Of a stretch of DNA of 64,000 bases, positions 43,104 to 51,628 are shown piece by piece. Numbering within the stretch: the first letter of the stretch is position 1; each line of letters starts with the position of its first letter. This DNA is from Chloroflexota bacterium (GTDB lineage Bacteria; Chloroflexota; Dehalococcoidia; Dehalococcoidales; JACQON01): contig JACQON010000012.1 of assembly GCA_016202545.1 (NCBI GenBank), positions 120,040 to 184,039 on the forward strand. Direction: 5' to 3'. The translations under genes were made by a program, and so were the position numbers. A model generated the notes under the pieces. The model had not been told where the DNA came from. It did not search any database and worked only from the letters and a program-made list of their open reading frames with translations.

Positions 43104-43406
43104 CTACTGGGATTTGGCGGGGCCGCTCTGAGCCGGGGCTGCTGCCGCCTGGTTTAGCTTCATTAGCAGCCGGGACTTGCGGCGAGCGGCATTATTGGGA
43201 TGTATGATTTTCTTCTCAGCCGCCTTGTCCAGGGCGCGCGTGGCGGCCAGCACCGCAGTCCGGGCCGGTTCAAGCTGGCCCGAGAAGATAAGGTTCTCCG
43301 CTTTGGTGATGTTGGTCTTGCACAGGGTGTGAGCCGACTTGTTCCGCAACCGCTTCTTCTCAGCAGCGCGCGCCGCCTTCTGCGCCGATGTCATTTTTGC
43401 CACCAT
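43104..43406 (-). CDS. rpsT: 30S ribosomal protein S20
   Basis: A 100-residue basic protein: TSAQKAARAAEKKRLRNKSA, ALDKAAEKKIIHPNNAARRK and SRLLMKLNQAA, as in S20, which binds 16S rRNA. An Ala/Pro/Lys tail extends the usual end. GGAGG lies 4 bases before ATG 43406. It is 24 bases downstream of the relA gene. Confidence 0.95.
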   Translation of the reverse strand: MVAKMTSAQKAARAAEKKRLRNKSAHTLCKTNITKAENLIFSGQLEPARTAVLAATRALDKAAEKKIIHPNNAARRKSRLLMKLNQAAAAPAQSGPAKSQ

Positions 43407-43429
43407 TTACCTCCTTAATAATGTACAGC

Positions 43430-45595
43430 TCAGATAGAGCCTACTTTTGAAGCTATCTCATCTCCAGCCCGGCTAACGCTGGTCACTCCCCGGACTCCCT
43501 CGATTTTCTTGAGCAGCCGGCTCAACTGCGCCAGGCCCTTCATCTCCAGGGTAAGAAAGATGGTTACGCTTTGGTCCTTATGGTTAGACAGGTTTACCGA
43601 GGTGATATTGACCTTTTCCTCGGCTACCACGGTAGTAATATCACGCATCAGCCCCACCTTGTCCCAGGCTTCGACCTGAATGCTGGCTGGGTACAGCAGG
43701 TCAGCCTGTCCCCATTCTACCTCAATCAGCCGGTCTCTTTCGTCCTCATGGAGGACATTGTGGCAGTCCTGGCGGTGAATGGTCACTCCCCGGCTGCGAG
43801 TGATATAGCCGATGATATTATCCCCCGGCACAGGATGACAGCACTGGCCTAAGTGGGTAAGCAGGTCGCCTACTCCCAGCACCTGAACCGCTGACAACGG
43901 CGGCCTGGAGGGGACGGCGGTGACCTCCTTTGGCTGCTCCTGCTGGGCAGCCAGCCTGGTGGCGACCTGCTGGGCGGTAACAGTGCCATAGCCGATGGCT
44001 GCCAGGAAATCATCCAGATTATCATATTTGAACAGCCTGGCGACCTCTTCCCGCTGGCCGGGCTTCATGCCCATGTACCTCATTTCCCGCTCCAGGATAG
44101 CGCGCCCGGACTCGATATTCTCCGAGCGCTCCTGTCTTTTGAACCATTGCCGTATCTTGGTCCTGGAGTGGGACGTCCTGGTGTAACCCAGGTGGGGGCT
44201 GAGCCAGTCCCGGCTCGGTCCCTTGCTCCCCCTGGAGATGATTATCTCCACCACGTCTCCATTTTTGAGCTCGTAATTGAGTGGCACCAGCCTGCCGTTT
44301 ACCTTGGCCCCGACGCAGCGGTGCCCCAGCTCAGTGTGGACTCGATAGGCAAAGTCGAGCGGGGTAGAACCTTTGGGTAGGTCCTTTATCTCGCCTTTAG
44401 GGGTATAGACAAAGACCTGGTCGATGAATATGTCCATCTTGACCGATTCCAGGAACTCTTCGGCGCCGCTGAGCTCACGGTGCCAGTCAACGAGCTGCCG
44501 CAGCCAGGCTATCCTTTCCTCAAAATGCGTGTCCCTTTTCTCGCCCTCTTTGTAGCGCCAGTGAGCGGCCACCCCGTACTCGGCCACGTAGTGCATGTCG
44601 CGGCTGCGGACCTGTATCTCAAGCGGTGTAGTGCCGCACATCACCGTGGTATGCAAGGACTGATAGCCGTTGGGCTTGGGGTTGGCGATGAAGTCGTCAA
44701 ACTCGCCGGGCAGGGGATGCCACAGGCTATGAATGATACCCACAACCGTATAGCAATCAGGGAGGGTATCAACCAGCACCCGCAGGGCAAGGAGGTCATG
44801 TATGTCATGAAACTCCTTGCCCATGGCAGCGTACTTCTGTATTTTCTGATGTATGCTGTAAATATGCTTGGGCCTGCCTGACACCTCCGCCTTCACACTG
44901 GCCCGCTCAAACTCCTGGCTAAGCTTACCGACCACCTCAGCGATGAACTTTTCCCGCTGAGCGCGGCGAGAGGCCACCAGCCTGGCAATATGGCGGTACT
45001 TTTCCGGCTCCAGGTAACGGAAGGACAGGTCTTCCAGCTGCCACTTCAGCTCCCATATTCCCAGGCGGTGGGCCAAAGGAGCATATATGTCCAGCGTCTC
45101 CTGGGCAATGGCACGTTGCTTTTCCGGCGCCAGGGCATCCAGAGTGCGCATGTTGTGCAGCCTGTCGGCGAGCTTTATGAAGACCACACGGAGGTCTTCG
45201 GCCATGGCCACCAGCATTTTCCTGACGTTCTCTGCCTGAGACTCCCTGACGGCCACGCCATCTGCCGAGGTCTGCCAGGGGACCTTGCCCAGCCTGGTAG
45301 TGCCGTCAACCAGCTTGCTTATCTCGGGGCCGAAGTTGGCCTCAATCTCTGAGAGGGGTATGTCGCAGTTCTCCGGAACGTCATGCAGCAAAGCGGCGGC
45401 CAGTGAGCTGGCATCAAGCTGAAGCTCAGCCAGTATCAAGGCTACCTTAAGAGGGTGCTCCAGATAAGGCTCACCTGATTTACGCATCTGCCCCTGGTGT
45501 GCCCGCGAGGCGAAGTGGTAAGCCCTCTCAACCAGAGCCACCTTTTCTGATGCAAGGTAGCTCCGCACCTTCTCCATGAGCTGGTCGAAAATCAT
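43430..45595 (-). CDS. relA: Bifunctional (p)ppGpp synthetase/hydrolase (RelA/SpoT)
   Basis: A 721-residue Rel protein: HD hydrolase domain (about 20-180), synthetase domain (HIYSIHQKIQKYA, YQSLHTTVMCG), TGS domain (FVYTPKGEIKDLPKGSTPLD), zinc-finger-like region and C-terminal ACT domain. The hydrolase motif reads HDVPEN where HDxxED is usual (Asp to Asn, about residue 72), which could weaken ppGpp breakdown. A possible promoter on the minus strand is TATACT (45633-45628) with a weak TTGCGC 17 bases upstream. Confidence 0.94.
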   Translation of the reverse strand: MIFDQLMEKVRSYLASEKVALVERAYHFASRAHQGQMRKSGEPYLEHPLKVALILAELQLDASSLAAALLHDVPENCDIPLSEIEANFGPEISKLVDGTTRLGKVPWQTSADGVAVRESQAENVRKMLVAMAEDLRVVFIKLADRLHNMRTLDALAPEKQRAIAQETLDIYAPLAHRLGIWELKWQLEDLSFRYLEPEKYRHIARLVASRRAQREKFIAEVVGKLSQEFERASVKAEVSGRPKHIYSIHQKIQKYAAMGKEFHDIHDLLALRVLVDTLPDCYTVVGIIHSLWHPLPGEFDDFIANPKPNGYQSLHTTVMCGTTPLEIQVRSRDMHYVAEYGVAAHWRYKEGEKRDTHFEERIAWLRQLVDWHRELSGAEEFLESVKMDIFIDQVFVYTPKGEIKDLPKGSTPLDFAYRVHTELGHRCVGAKVNGRLVPLNYELKNGDVVEIIISRGSKGPSRDWLSPHLGYTRTSHSRTKIRQWFKRQERSENIESGRAILEREMRYMGMKPGQREEVARLFKYDNLDDFLAAIGYGTVTAQQVATRLAAQQEQPKEVTAVPSRPPLSAVQVLGVGDLLTHLGQCCHPVPGDNIIGYITRSRGVTIHRQDCHNVLHEDERDRLIEVEWGQADLLYPASIQVEAWDKVGLMRDITTVVAEEKVNITSVNLSNHKDQSVTIFLTLEMKGLAQLSRLLKKIEGVRGVTSVSRAGDEIASKVGSI

Positions 45596-45671
45596 CTCTT
45601 CCTGGCCGACATCGGTATTGTATTTTCAGTATAGCGCAACGGCACTGCTGGCGCAAAGCACGCAGATAGAG

Positions 45672-45850
45672 GTTGTTTACCAACACTGGTCATTGCGAGG
45701 GCTTCAGCCTTCAGACCGAGCTTCAGTCCGAGGCCCGAGTTCAGCGTTCGACTGAGCTCACGCCGAAGTCCCGAGGGCGAAAGCCCGAAGCAATCTCATT
45801 CTTCATACTCTACATATTGCTTCACCGCCTGCGGCTGGCTCGCAATGACA
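45672..45850. repeat. REP-like palindromic repeat, copy 3 (long)
   Basis: It begins GTTGTTTACCAACACTGG then TCATTGCGAGGGCTTCAG, has internal CCGAGTTCAGC and GAAGCAATCTC segments, and ends CTCGCAATGACA. Copies 1, 2 and 4 share the outer parts. Together with the promoter at 45890 it fills the 371-base gap upstream of the acyl-CoA dehydrogenase. Confidence 0.75.
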
Positions 45851-45889
45851 ACCACACCCCCAATGCTAAATGACCTCAAGTACACGCTG

Positions 45890-45918
45890 TTGACGTGGTG
45901 GCGAAGGCAAATTATAAT
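45890..45918 (+). promoter_or_regulatory. Promoter of the acyl-CoA dehydrogenase pair
   Basis: TTGACG (45890-45895) and TATAAT (45913-45918) are 17 bases apart, 48 bases before the first start codon. Confidence 0.75.
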
Positions 45919-45966
45919 GAGTTCGGCCTTCAGCGTTCCCGGGCAAGTTCAGACAGGGAGGACAAC

Positions 45967-47142
45967 ATGGACTTTAAGTTTACCCAGGAGCAGGATAAAT
46001 TCAGGCAGGAAGTGCGGGAGTTCCTGGGAGAAGAGCTGCGACAGGGGAAATGGCAGCCAAGCTGTGATGCCTGGATACAGGGCTACTCGCCGGAGTTCAC
46101 CAAGAAAGTCGCCCGGAAGGGCTGGATCGGCCTGACCTGGCCCAGGGAATACGGCGGGCAGGGACGCAGCCATATCGACCGGCTCATCTACACCGAGGAG
46201 ATGCTTCGCTACGGGGCGCCGGCAGCCTGCCACTGGTTTGCCGACCGCCAGATAGGAGGCGCCATCCTCCGCTACGGGACTGAGGAGCAGAAGAAGGAGA
46301 TATTGCCCAGGATTATAAGAGGAGAAGCCTATGTCGGCCTGGGAATGAGCGAGCCGGAGGCTGGCTCTGACCTGGCATCGGTCAAGACCAGGGCCGCGGA
46401 AACCGACGACAGCTATGTTCTCGACGGGCAGAAGATGTGGACCAGCTGCGGCATGTTTATGAACTATCTCTATCTGGTGGCCAGGACAGACCCGGAAGCG
46501 CCCAAACACCGGGGTCTCAGTGAATTTATCATCGAAACAGACCTGCCCGGCATCACTATCACGCCGACCATAGACATCACCGGCAGTACCGCCTGGGCGG
46601 AAGTCTTCTTTGATGGCGTGCGGGTGCCCAGGAAAAGCCTTATCGGTGAGAAAAACCGCGGCTTCTACCAGATTGTCAACCAGCTTGACTTCGAGAGGGC
46701 CGGATTGGAGCGCCTCATGGGCAACTACCCGTTGTTTGATGCCATCATCCGCTACGCCAGGGAGACCGACTGGAACGGGCTTCCCCTGTGCAAGGACACC
46801 CTGGTCCGGCATAAGCTGGCCCAGCTCCAGGTGGAATTTGAGGTGGGATGGCTGCTTACCTATAGGGTAGCATCGGTCATGGACGATGGCCGTGCCCCCA
46901 ATGTGGAAGCAGCCATGGCCAAAGCATACTCCACCAGCTTTGAGCAGCACCTGGCCAGCGCGGCTATGGACATCCTGGGGCTTTACGGCCAGCTGGTGGC
47001 CACCTCCAAATGGACGCCCATGCTGGGCATGGCGCCGCACTCATATTTTGGCTCTAAGGGCTACAGCCTCCAGGCCGGCACCTCGGAAATCCTGAGAAAC
47101 ATACTGGCTACCAGGGGGCTGGGCCTGCCCGCCGCCGGTTGA
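45967..47142 (+). CDS. Acyl-CoA dehydrogenase 1
   Basis: A 391-residue FAD flavoenzyme: GLTWPREYGGQGRSHIDRLI, GLGMSEPEAGSDLASVKTRA (about 119-138), DGQKMWTSCG, and the C-terminal LQAGTSEILRNILATRGLGL (about 370-389). It introduces a double bond into an acyl-CoA. The frame is open back to 45895, but GGGAGG precedes ATG 45967, where family similarity begins (MDFKFTQEQDKFRQEVREFL). It is followed 39 bases later by a second, diverged member, suggesting a two-subunit enzyme as in the alpha2beta2 steroid-type dehydrogenases (inference). Confidence 0.93.
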   Translation: MDFKFTQEQDKFRQEVREFLGEELRQGKWQPSCDAWIQGYSPEFTKKVARKGWIGLTWPREYGGQGRSHIDRLIYTEEMLRYGAPAACHWFADRQIGGAILRYGTEEQKKEILPRIIRGEAYVGLGMSEPEAGSDLASVKTRAAETDDSYVLDGQKMWTSCGMFMNYLYLVARTDPEAPKHRGLSEFIIETDLPGITITPTIDITGSTAWAEVFFDGVRVPRKSLIGEKNRGFYQIVNQLDFERAGLERLMGNYPLFDAIIRYARETDWNGLPLCKDTLVRHKLAQLQVEFEVGWLLTYRVASVMDDGRAPNVEAAMAKAYSTSFEQHLASAAMDILGLYGQLVATSKWTPMLGMAPHSYFGSKGYSLQAGTSEILRNILATRGLGLPAAG

Positions 47143-47181
47143 TAGCCTGTTTATAGCCCGCTGACTGATAGGAGGTAAGTG

Positions 47182-48315
47182 ATGAACTTCACGCTTTCTG
47201 AAGAACAGGAAATGCTCAAGAAGATGGCCCGCGATTTTCTGGTCGAAAAATGCCCCAAGACCGTGGTCAGGGAGCTGGAGGATGATGAGAGGGGCTACTC
47301 GCCGCAACTGTGGCAGGAAATGGCCGGGCTGGGTTGGATGGGGCTGGCCATCCCGGAGAAGTACGGGGGCGGAGGAATGAGCTTTCTTGACCTGGCCATT
47401 TTGCTTGAGGAAATGGGGCGCGCCTGCTTGCCCGGGCCATTCTTCTCTACCGTCCTTCTCGGCGGCCTGCCTATTGCGGACATCGGCACCGAGGAGCAAA
47501 AACAGGAATACCTGCCCAAAATATCAGCCGGTGAGGCCATTTTCACCCTGGCATTGACCGAGCCTAGCGGCAGATACGATGCCGCCTCAATGGCGGTCAG
47601 GGCAGCCGCCGACGGCGATGACTACATTGTCAACGGCACCAAGCTATTTGTCTCTGACGCCCATATCGCTGACTACCTGCTCTGCGTGGCCAGGAGCAGT
47701 GGCCGGCCAAAGCCGGAGGACGGCATCACCATATTCATAGTGGACGCCAAGAGTCCCGGCATAAGCTGCACCGTTCTAAAGACTATCGCCCGGGATAAAC
47801 TGTGCGAGGTCGTCTTCGACCGGGTAAGGGTGCCCGGGAAGAATATCCTCGGCCAGCCGGGCCGCGGCTGGAGCGAAGTCCGCAGGATAATGGAGCGGGC
47901 AGCCACGGCAAAATGCTGCGATATGGTCGGTGCCATCCAGCAGGTGCTGGATATGACGGTAGACTACGCCAAGGAGAGGAAGCAGTTCGACCGGCCCATC
48001 GGCAGCTTCCAGGTCATCCAGCATTACTGCGCCAACATGGCCACCGATGTCGACGGTTCGCGGTTTGCCGCCTACCGGGCAGCCTGGAGGTTGAGCGAAG
48101 GGGTCCCGTGCGCTAAAGAGGCGGCCGTAGCCAAGGCGTGGCTGAGTGAAGCCTGTGAGCGAGTCCTCGCCCTGGCGCACCAGATTCATGGCGCTATCGG
48201 CGTTACCATGGACCACGACCTGCAGTTCTACACCAGGCGGGCCAAGGCGGCTGCCGCCACCTTCGGTAATGCCGATTTCCACCAGGAGACAGTGGCGCAG
48301 GAAATGGGCCTCTAG
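47182..48315 (+). CDS. Acyl-CoA dehydrogenase 2
   Basis: A 377-residue acyl-CoA dehydrogenase-fold protein: MNFTLSEEQEMLKKMARDFL, LAIPEKYGGGGMSFLDLAIL, TLALTEPSGRYDAASMAVRA, YAKERKQFDRPIGSFQVIQH (about 256-275) and IHGAIGVTMDHDLQFYTRRA. Its TEP-SGR loop differs from the SEPxAGSD loop of the first copy, a pattern seen in the second subunit of heteromeric enzymes. AGGAGG precedes GTG 47179 and ATG 47182. The ATG is chosen. Confidence 0.92.
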   Translation: MNFTLSEEQEMLKKMARDFLVEKCPKTVVRELEDDERGYSPQLWQEMAGLGWMGLAIPEKYGGGGMSFLDLAILLEEMGRACLPGPFFSTVLLGGLPIADIGTEEQKQEYLPKISAGEAIFTLALTEPSGRYDAASMAVRAAADGDDYIVNGTKLFVSDAHIADYLLCVARSSGRPKPEDGITIFIVDAKSPGISCTVLKTIARDKLCEVVFDRVRVPGKNILGQPGRGWSEVRRIMERAATAKCCDMVGAIQQVLDMTVDYAKERKQFDRPIGSFQVIQHYCANMATDVDGSRFAAYRAAWRLSEGVPCAKEAAVAKAWLSEACERVLALAHQIHGAIGVTMDHDLQFYTRRAKAAAATFGNADFHQETVAQEMGL

Positions 48316-48329
48316 CAGATTGATGAAAA

Positions 48330-48490
48330 ACTGGTTCAAGTCGTCTACTCTCCCTTTCGTAAAGGGGTTCATCCTGACTTCGTCGTGAGCGCTCAGTCGA
48401 ACGAAGGGTTCATCCTGAAGGAGACTGAGAGGGATTTAGATGGCTGAAATCCCCCTTAATCCCCCTTTTTCAAAGGGGGAGGCGACAAGA
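48330..48490. repeat. Repeat-rich intergenic segment with CCCCCTT / AAGGGGG palindrome
   Basis: It contains GGTTCATCCTGA twice (48368 and 48409 regions) and TCCCCCTTTTTCAAAGGGGGA (hairpin about 48459-48481). The same kinds of sequence recur at 55.4-55.6 and 61.6-61.8 kb. No gene is seen between 48316 and 48630. Confidence 0.6.
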
Positions 48491-48551
48491 AAAGCCTTTT
48501 TCAGCATCCTGCTAGTGCTACAGCGTCAGGAAATGCCTCCGCCTGTGGAGA

Positions 48552-48580
48552 TTGACTTGCTATCCCTGGTGTAATATAAT
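48552..48580 (+). promoter_or_regulatory. Promoter of the CBS protein gene
   Basis: TTGACT (48552-48557) and TATAAT (48575-48580) are 17 bases apart. The start codon is 51 bases downstream and has its own AAAGGAGG site. Confidence 0.75.
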
Positions 48581-48630
48581 CTGCCCTGAGAGAGCATCTG
48601 GCGCTATATTGGAGCAAAAGGAGGCGGAAA

Positions 48631-49272
48631 ATGCGCGTCGGAGACATAATGACAACCAACGTGGTTACCGTTCCCAGCAGTACCACCATTACCGATGCCA
48701 AGAGGATTATGGAAGCCCACAAATTCCGCCGCTTGCCGGTGGTGGACAAGGGAAAGCTGGTGGGCATTGTGACCGAACGCAGGCTGGAGAGCGTATCCCC
48801 GTCCAAAGCTACCTCCCTCACCGTCTGGGAGCTAAGCTACCTGCTGGACAGGACTCCGGTCAGGGAAATCATGGAAAAGAACGTGATAACTGTCTCGCCG
48901 GAGATGACCGCCGAGGAGGCGGTGGCGCTGGCACAGTCTCATAAGGTGGGCTCGCTGGTGGCGGTCGAGGATGGCAGGGTGGTCGGCATAGTTACCACCA
49001 ATGACTTTTTCTACAAGATTATCAATCCGGTGCTTGGCCTGGGCGAGCCCGGGACCCGCATCGAAGTCTCCGGTGGCGGCGAGAGTAAGGCACTGGAGGA
49101 GATAATTTCCGCGGTGAACCGGCACGGCCTGAAGATTGCTACCATCCATATTTACACCCTTCCCGAGGCAACCGCAAAAGACGTTTGTATTCATGTGGAT
49201 AGGGATAATGTCGACCAGCTTATCGGCATGCTGGAGGCAAAAGGATACCGGGTGGTGCTGAGGAAGCGGTAG
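48631..49272 (+). CDS. CBS-domain pair protein (AcuB-like)
   Basis: A 213-residue protein with two CBS units, MRVGDIMTTNVVTVPSSTTI (1-60) and VREIMEKNVITVSPEMTAEE (about 76-135), then an ACT-like C-terminal domain (RHGLKIATIHIYTL). Such proteins sense adenylates or other ligands. The target is unknown. Confidence 0.88.
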   Translation: MRVGDIMTTNVVTVPSSTTITDAKRIMEAHKFRRLPVVDKGKLVGIVTERRLESVSPSKATSLTVWELSYLLDRTPVREIMEKNVITVSPEMTAEEAVALAQSHKVGSLVAVEDGRVVGIVTTNDFFYKIINPVLGLGEPGTRIEVSGGGESKALEEIISAVNRHGLKIATIHIYTLPEATAKDVCIHVDRDNVDQLIGMLEAKGYRVVLRKR

Positions 49273-49296
49273 CAGCCGGTGGCAAAGCTATAAACC

Positions 49297-50022
49297 GTGA
49301 CCAGGCGGCGGATTGATATTCTGATGGTGGAGAGGGGGCTGGCGGAGAGCCGGGCTAAGGCGCAGGCATTGATTATGGCGGGGAAGGTCGAGGTGGAGGG
49401 GAGGCCGGTCATCAAGCCGGGAATACCGGTGAGGGAAGAGGCTACCATCGCTGTGCTTGAGCCGCCTCCATTTGTCAGCCGTGGCGGGGTCAAGCTCGAC
49501 TATGCCCTTGACCGCCTTCAAATTGATGTCGCCTCCATGGTGGTGGCTGACATCGGGGCATCAACTGGCGGCTTTACCGATTGCCTGCTCAAGCGGGGGA
49601 CAAGCCGGGTCTACGCCATAGACGTTGGCCGCGGCCAGTTGGACTACCGGCTGAGGCAGGACCCGCGGGTGGTGGTGATGGAGCAGGTAAATGCCCGCTA
49701 TCCCCTGTCCCTGCCGGAAAAGGTGGACCTGGCCACCATGGATGTGTCCTTCATCTCGGTGGAGAAGGTGATACCCTCCGCAGCCCAGTCGCTGAAGCCC
49801 GGTGGCCGTTTGCTGGTGCTTATCAAGCCGCAGTTTGAAGCCGAGAGAAAGGAAGTAGGCAAGGGCGGTGTGGTGAAGGAGCCGCTTACGCATGCCAGGG
49901 TTCTGGGACGGTTCGTTGCCTGGGCAACAGGCCACGGCTTCAGGCTGAAGGGGCTGGTGCCATCGCCCATATTGGGCGCTTCCGGAAACCGGGAGTTCTT
50001 TGCGCTGCTGGGGTTGGCCTGA
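49297..50022 (+). CDS. tlyA: TlyA-family rRNA (cytidine-2'-O)-methyltransferase
   Basis: A 241-residue protein: S4 RNA-binding domain (RRIDILMVERGLAESRAKAQ) then an FtsJ-type SAM domain with VADIGASTGGFTDCLLKRG (about 87-105), DVSFISVEKVIP and IKPQFEAERKEVGKGGVVK. It methylates ribosomal RNA in characterised members. GTG start with no clear ribosome site. Confidence 0.92.
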   Translation: MTRRRIDILMVERGLAESRAKAQALIMAGKVEVEGRPVIKPGIPVREEATIAVLEPPPFVSRGGVKLDYALDRLQIDVASMVVADIGASTGGFTDCLLKRGTSRVYAIDVGRGQLDYRLRQDPRVVVMEQVNARYPLSLPEKVDLATMDVSFISVEKVIPSAAQSLKPGGRLLVLIKPQFEAERKEVGKGGVVKEPLTHARVLGRFVAWATGHGFRLKGLVPSPILGASGNREFFALLGLA

Positions 50023-50068
50023 TGCCGGAGATAGCGGCGGTGCCGTGGACGGTGAGAGGAGTCCCGCA

Positions 50069-50097
50069 TTGACCTGCCGTCGCAAATGCTCTATAAT
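50069..50097 (+). promoter_or_regulatory. Promoter of purF
   Basis: TTGACC (50069-50074) and TATAAT (50092-50097) are exactly 17 bases apart. Transcription should begin near 50104, only about 5-11 bases before the likely GTG start codon. Confidence 0.8.
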
Positions 50098-50114
50098 TGG
50101 GTTGGTTGGTGGCA

Positions 50115-51554
50115 GTGAACTATAAAGCAGACACCCTGCACGAAAGCTGCGGCGTCTTTGGAGTTTATGCCCCGGGTGAGGATGTAGCCCGCCTCACCTT
50201 TTTTGGCTTGTTTGCCCTGCAACACCGCGGCCAGGAAAGCGCTGGTATTGCCACCAGTGACGGCAGCCGGCTTCACGTTTATGCCGATATGGGGTTGGTA
50301 TCCCAGGTGTTTAATGAAGACGCCCTGGACCTGCTCAGAGGGGATATCGCCATCGGCCACAATCGCTACTCTACCACGGGCTCCAGCCGGATAATCAATG
50401 CTCAGCCCATCCTGGCAGGCAAAGGCGCCGAAAGCATTGCCGTAGCCCATAACGGGAACATCGTCAACGCTGCGCACCTGCGCCAGGAGCTTGCCGAGCA
50501 AGGCCATACTTTCCGTACCTCCACTGATACCGAGGTTATAGCTAACCTCATCCTCTCCTCCACGGAGAAAGACTGGGTGTGCAGAATAAGATATGCTATG
50601 CGCCGGCTTCAGGGGGCGTACTCCATGGTGATGCTGACCCCTGACAGACTATTCGGCATCCGCGACCCCCTTGGCATGCGTCCCCTGTGCCTGGGAGCCA
50701 TCAACGGCCACTGGGTCATCGCCTCGGAAAGCTGCGCCCTTGACCACATCGGCGCCAGCTTCAGTCGGGAGCTTGAGCCGGGCGAGATAGTTTCCATCGG
50801 CGAGGAAGGCGTTGAGAGCTACCGGGAGAAGACGGACAGGCGGGCAACGTGCATCTTCGAGTACATTTACTTTGCTCGTCCTGATAGCGTGATTAACGGG
50901 CGGCTGCTTTATCCCGCCCGGCAGGCTATGGGAGAGAAGCTGGCCGAGGAATATCCGGTGGAGGCTGACATGGTCATGGGCGTGCCCGATTCAGCCACCG
51001 CCGCCGGCATTGGCTATTCCCGCCGCTCAGGTATACTTCTCAGCGAAGGCCTGCTCAAGAACCGCTACGTAGGGCGTACATTTATTCAGCCTGACCAGCG
51101 AATCAGGGACCTGGGCGTCAAGCTGAAGTTCAATCCCCTGCCCCAGATGCTGAATGGCAAGCGGCTGGTGGTGGTTGATGATAGCATCGTTCGCGGCACC
51201 ACCACCCCCCAGGTGGTGAGGCTGCTGAGGCAGGCCGGGGCCAAGGAAGTGCATATGCGTATCTGCGCTCCTCCCATCCGCTATCCGTGCTTCTTTGGCG
51301 TGGATATGGCCAGCCGCCGGGAGCTTATCGCCGCTCAGAAAAGCATACCTGAAATCAGGGACTGGATTGGCGCTGATTCACTGGGCTACCTGAGCCTTGA
51401 TGGCCTGATAGAAGCGGTGGCTTTGCCCAGGGACATCTTTTGCCTGGCCTGCTTTACCGGCCATTACCCGATACCGGTCCAGCTTGAGATGGACAAGCTG
51501 GCTCTGGAGACTATGCCCGGCCATGCCGAGGTCGTGGCGGCCGAACAGCGATAG
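50115..51554 (+). CDS. purF: Amidophosphoribosyltransferase
   Basis: The first enzyme of purine synthesis (PRPP + glutamine to phosphoribosylamine). The catalytic Cys is in HESCGVFGVYAP. Starting at GTG 50115 leaves an 11-residue propeptide, as in the B. subtilis enzyme. GTG 50109 is an alternative, and a TTG at 50097 overlaps the -10 box and is unlikely. Fe-S cysteines of the Bacillus type are present (ATCIFEY, RYPCFFG, FCLACF), as is the PRPP loop VVVDDSIVRGTT. No Shine-Dalgarno site is seen. Confidence 0.94.
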   Translation: MNYKADTLHESCGVFGVYAPGEDVARLTFFGLFALQHRGQESAGIATSDGSRLHVYADMGLVSQVFNEDALDLLRGDIAIGHNRYSTTGSSRIINAQPILAGKGAESIAVAHNGNIVNAAHLRQELAEQGHTFRTSTDTEVIANLILSSTEKDWVCRIRYAMRRLQGAYSMVMLTPDRLFGIRDPLGMRPLCLGAINGHWVIASESCALDHIGASFSRELEPGEIVSIGEEGVESYREKTDRRATCIFEYIYFARPDSVINGRLLYPARQAMGEKLAEEYPVEADMVMGVPDSATAAGIGYSRRSGILLSEGLLKNRYVGRTFIQPDQRIRDLGVKLKFNPLPQMLNGKRLVVVDDSIVRGTTTPQVVRLLRQAGAKEVHMRICAPPIRYPCFFGVDMASRRELIAAQKSIPEIRDWIGADSLGYLSLDGLIEAVALPRDIFCLACFTGHYPIPVQLEMDKLALETMPGHAEVVAAEQR

Positions 51555-51584
51555 CCGGGCAACGCAGCACGGATTCTCGGATTG

Positions 51585-51604
51585 AGGGGACTTCGTCCCC
51601 TTTT
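51585..51604 (+). terminator. Terminator of purF
   Basis: AGGGGAC (51585-51591) pairs with GTCCCCT (51595-51601) around TTC, with four Ts. Confidence 0.7.
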
Positions 51605-51610
51605 AAGTTT

Positions 51611-51619
51611 TGGTATAAT
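51611..51619 (+). promoter_or_regulatory. Extended -10 promoter of purM
   Basis: TGGTATAAT (extended -10, TATAAT at 51614-51619) ends 9 bases before the purM ATG. The -35 position falls inside the purF terminator and is weak. Transcription would start within 3 or so bases of the ATG, so the mRNA is probably leaderless. Confidence 0.65.
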
Positions 51620-51628
51620 AGTTGCAAG

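Noticed and set aside
45949..47040. 363-codon open frame on the minus strand opposite acyl-CoA dehydrogenase 1
   Set aside because: It mirrors a GC-rich, strongly conserved gene. The translation has no family features, and the plus-strand gene has start, ribosome site and motifs.
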